Notes under the pieces: generated by a model
The model's database searches: none
What the model saw: only the letters and a program-made list of their open reading frames with translations
Told to the model about the DNA's origin: nothing
Program-made: the position numbers and the translations under genes
Source: Candidatus Iainarchaeum sp.
GTDB taxonomy: Archaea; Iainarchaeota; Iainarchaeia; JAGGVJ01
DNA: 31,812 nucleotides
Assembly: GCA_021158055.1 (NCBI GenBank)
Contig: JAGGVJ010000028.1
Coordinates: 1 to 31,812, forward strand
Direction: 5' to 3'
In this document: positions 30,790-31,812 of the stretch, piece after piece
How the letters are laid out: every line of letters starts with the position of its first letter
Numbering within the stretch: position 1 is the stretch's first letter

Positions 30790-31215
30790 ATGAAAAATAA
30801 TACTTTCAGACAAGCAGTAATAAAAGCGGGGAAAGGATTATGGGGAGCATTTCCAATGATTTTAGGAACAATTTTACTTATAAGCCTAATCTCTACTTTA
30901 ATTCCTAAATTATTTTATACAAATGTATTTAGCAAAAATATTATTTTAAATTCTTTTATTGGTAGTTTAGTTGGGAGTATTTCTGCAGGAAATCCAATAA
31001 CAAGTTATATTTTTGGTGGAGAACTTTTAACTCAAGGAATTAGTCTTTTAGCTGTCACTGCTTTTTTAGTTGCATGGGTTACTGTTGGATTAATACAACT
31101 ACCCGCAGAATCAGCAGTATTAGGGAAAAAATTTGCTTTATTAAGAAATGCTAGTTCGTTCATCTTAGCAATGATTGTAGCTATAATCACAGTATCAATT
31201 TTAGGAGTATTATAA
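30790..31215 (+). CDS. Half-size permease (PF03773/DUF318-like), N-terminal half
   Basis: The 141-residue integral membrane protein has about four segments. The stretch NSFIGSLVGSISAGNPITSYIFGGELLTQG and the later QLPAESAVLGKKFALLRNAS fit the permease family that includes ArsP and related exporters, but only one half of the usual fold is encoded. The usual Cys/Ser-Cys motif of that family is absent; SAGNP is in its place. The ATG follows the pseudogene stop with no gap. It is paired with the second half two bases downstream. The substrate is unknown; an organic or metal(loid) compound is possible by family. Confidence 0.65.
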   Translation: MKNNTFRQAVIKAGKGLWGAFPMILGTILLISLISTLIPKLFYTNVFSKNIILNSFIGSLVGSISAGNPITSYIFGGELLTQGISLLAVTAFLVAWVTVGLIQLPAESAVLGKKFALLRNASSFILAMIVAIITVSILGVL

Positions 31216-31217
31216 AT

Positions 31218-31727
31218 ATGGGCATAAAAAATAAATTCAAACAAATTTCAGGAGCAGGGTATTTTTTAATAGGCATATTAATTGTTTATCTCATTTTATT
31301 TTTTATTAGACAGGACTTATTCTTTTCGAGTATAAACTTTTTTTATAATATTATTTTAAAAATAATTCCTGTTTTCATTTTAGTTTTCATTTTAATGACA
31401 ATTACTAATTACTTTATAACTCCAAAGTTTGTAATAAAACATCTTAAAGAGAAAGGAATAAAAAAATGGGTTTTTGTTATTATTGGAGGGGTTTTATCTA
31501 CAGGGCCAATTTACATGTGGTATCCTTTTTTAGCAGATTTAAAAAATAAAGGATTGAACTATGGGCTTATTGCTTGCTTTCTATATAATCGGGCAATTAA
31601 AATTTCTTTGTTGCCTTTGGCCATAATCTATTTTACTTGGCAGTATATCTTAGTTTTATCTTTTGTTATGATTTTTATTTCTATCATTCAAGGCATAATA
31701 ATAAATAAATTAATGGATAATAAATAA
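31218..31727 (+). CDS. Half-size permease, C-terminal half
   Basis: The 169-residue membrane protein has about four to five segments. IIGGVLSTGPIYMWYPFLADLKNKG (residues about 88-112) is the second-repeat equivalent of the family's conserved glycine-proline region, and FLYNRAIKISLLPLAI follows. It starts two bases after the first half's stop. The two halves presumably assemble into one transporter. The last residues (INKLMDNK) are encoded by a 19-bp tandem array, and the stop lies in its second unit, so the true original C-terminus may be altered. Confidence 0.65.
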   Translation: MGIKNKFKQISGAGYFLIGILIVYLILFFIRQDLFFSSINFFYNIILKIIPVFILVFILMTITNYFITPKFVIKHLKEKGIKKWVFVIIGGVLSTGPIYMWYPFLADLKNKGLNYGLIACFLYNRAIKISLLPLAIIYFTWQYILVLSFVMIFISIIQGIIINKLMDNK

Positions 31728-31812
31728 ATTAATGGATAATAAATAAATTAATGGATAATAAATAAATTAATGGATAATAAATAAATTAATGGATAATAAA
31801 TAAATTAATGGA
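31698..31812. repeat. 19-bp tandem array, about six copies, running off the window
   Basis: The unit GGATAATAAATAAATTAAT repeats perfectly with period 19 (GG at 31715, 31734, 31753, 31772, 31791, 31810), and the array begins inside the permease gene. There is no variation between copies. It could be a young slippage array, or an artefact at a contig end. Confidence 0.95.

Overview
The window is archaeal chromosomal DNA. It carries archaea-only information-processing genes: the KH/metallo-beta-lactamase/beta-CASP nuclease FttA (aCPSF1), both subunits of DNA polymerase D, Orc1/Cdc6, a Hel308-type helicase, RNase P component 4, NOG1, NAC, a proteasome beta subunit, SepF and a complete archaeosine-tRNA gene trio. 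Many starts lie 24-27 bp downstream of a TATA-like box with no leader, as in archaea, and TTG/GTG starts with good Shine-Dalgarno (SD) sequences are common. I cannot fix the lineage; a euryarchaeal or DPANN-like archaeon fits.

Layout. 1-3.4 kb: the 5' end of a secreted DUF2341-type protein, a small membrane protein, fttA and psmB. 3.6-7.0 kb: a long FKBP prolyl isomerase, a membrane-anchored unknown, a helix-hairpin-helix glycosylase-like protein and NAC. 7.0-8.3 kb: a decayed IS200/IS605-like remnant followed by an S66 peptidase. 8.35-13.2 kb (minus strand): arcS, the radical SAM partner RaSEA and tgtA, i.e. the tRNA G15 archaeosine pathway from base exchange to amidine formation. 13.4-18.2 kb (plus strand): a one-HKD phospholipase D-like protein, three unknowns and the helicase. 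18.2-28.97 kb: a replication-centred block with orc1/cdc6, a repeat-bearing origin candidate, sepF and a membrane partner, PolD large subunit, a secreted Ig-like protein, PolD small subunit, UPF0147, nog1 and rnp4. 29.0-29.7 kb: a DedA/VTT membrane protein.

From about 29.75 kb the sequence changes. It becomes much more AT-rich and A-rich on the plus strand, begins with a 400-bp hairpin-dense non-coding stretch, and then carries a DUF5320-like protein, a DUF134 regulator, a broken NifX-like fragment and two half-size permease genes. It ends in a 19-bp tandem array that runs off the window edge. This looks like an acquired accessory cassette, or possibly an assembly junction.

Two themes cut across the window. 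First, short tandem duplications of 19-26 bp, with unrelated sequences, sit at gene ends and promoters (fttA, nac, orc1, polD, nog1, the last permease). Second, the C-termini of both the helicase and the PolD large subunit end in PCNA-interacting (PIP) box-like motifs, tying the replication block together. Functional statements for unknown proteins are inference; no database search was possible.
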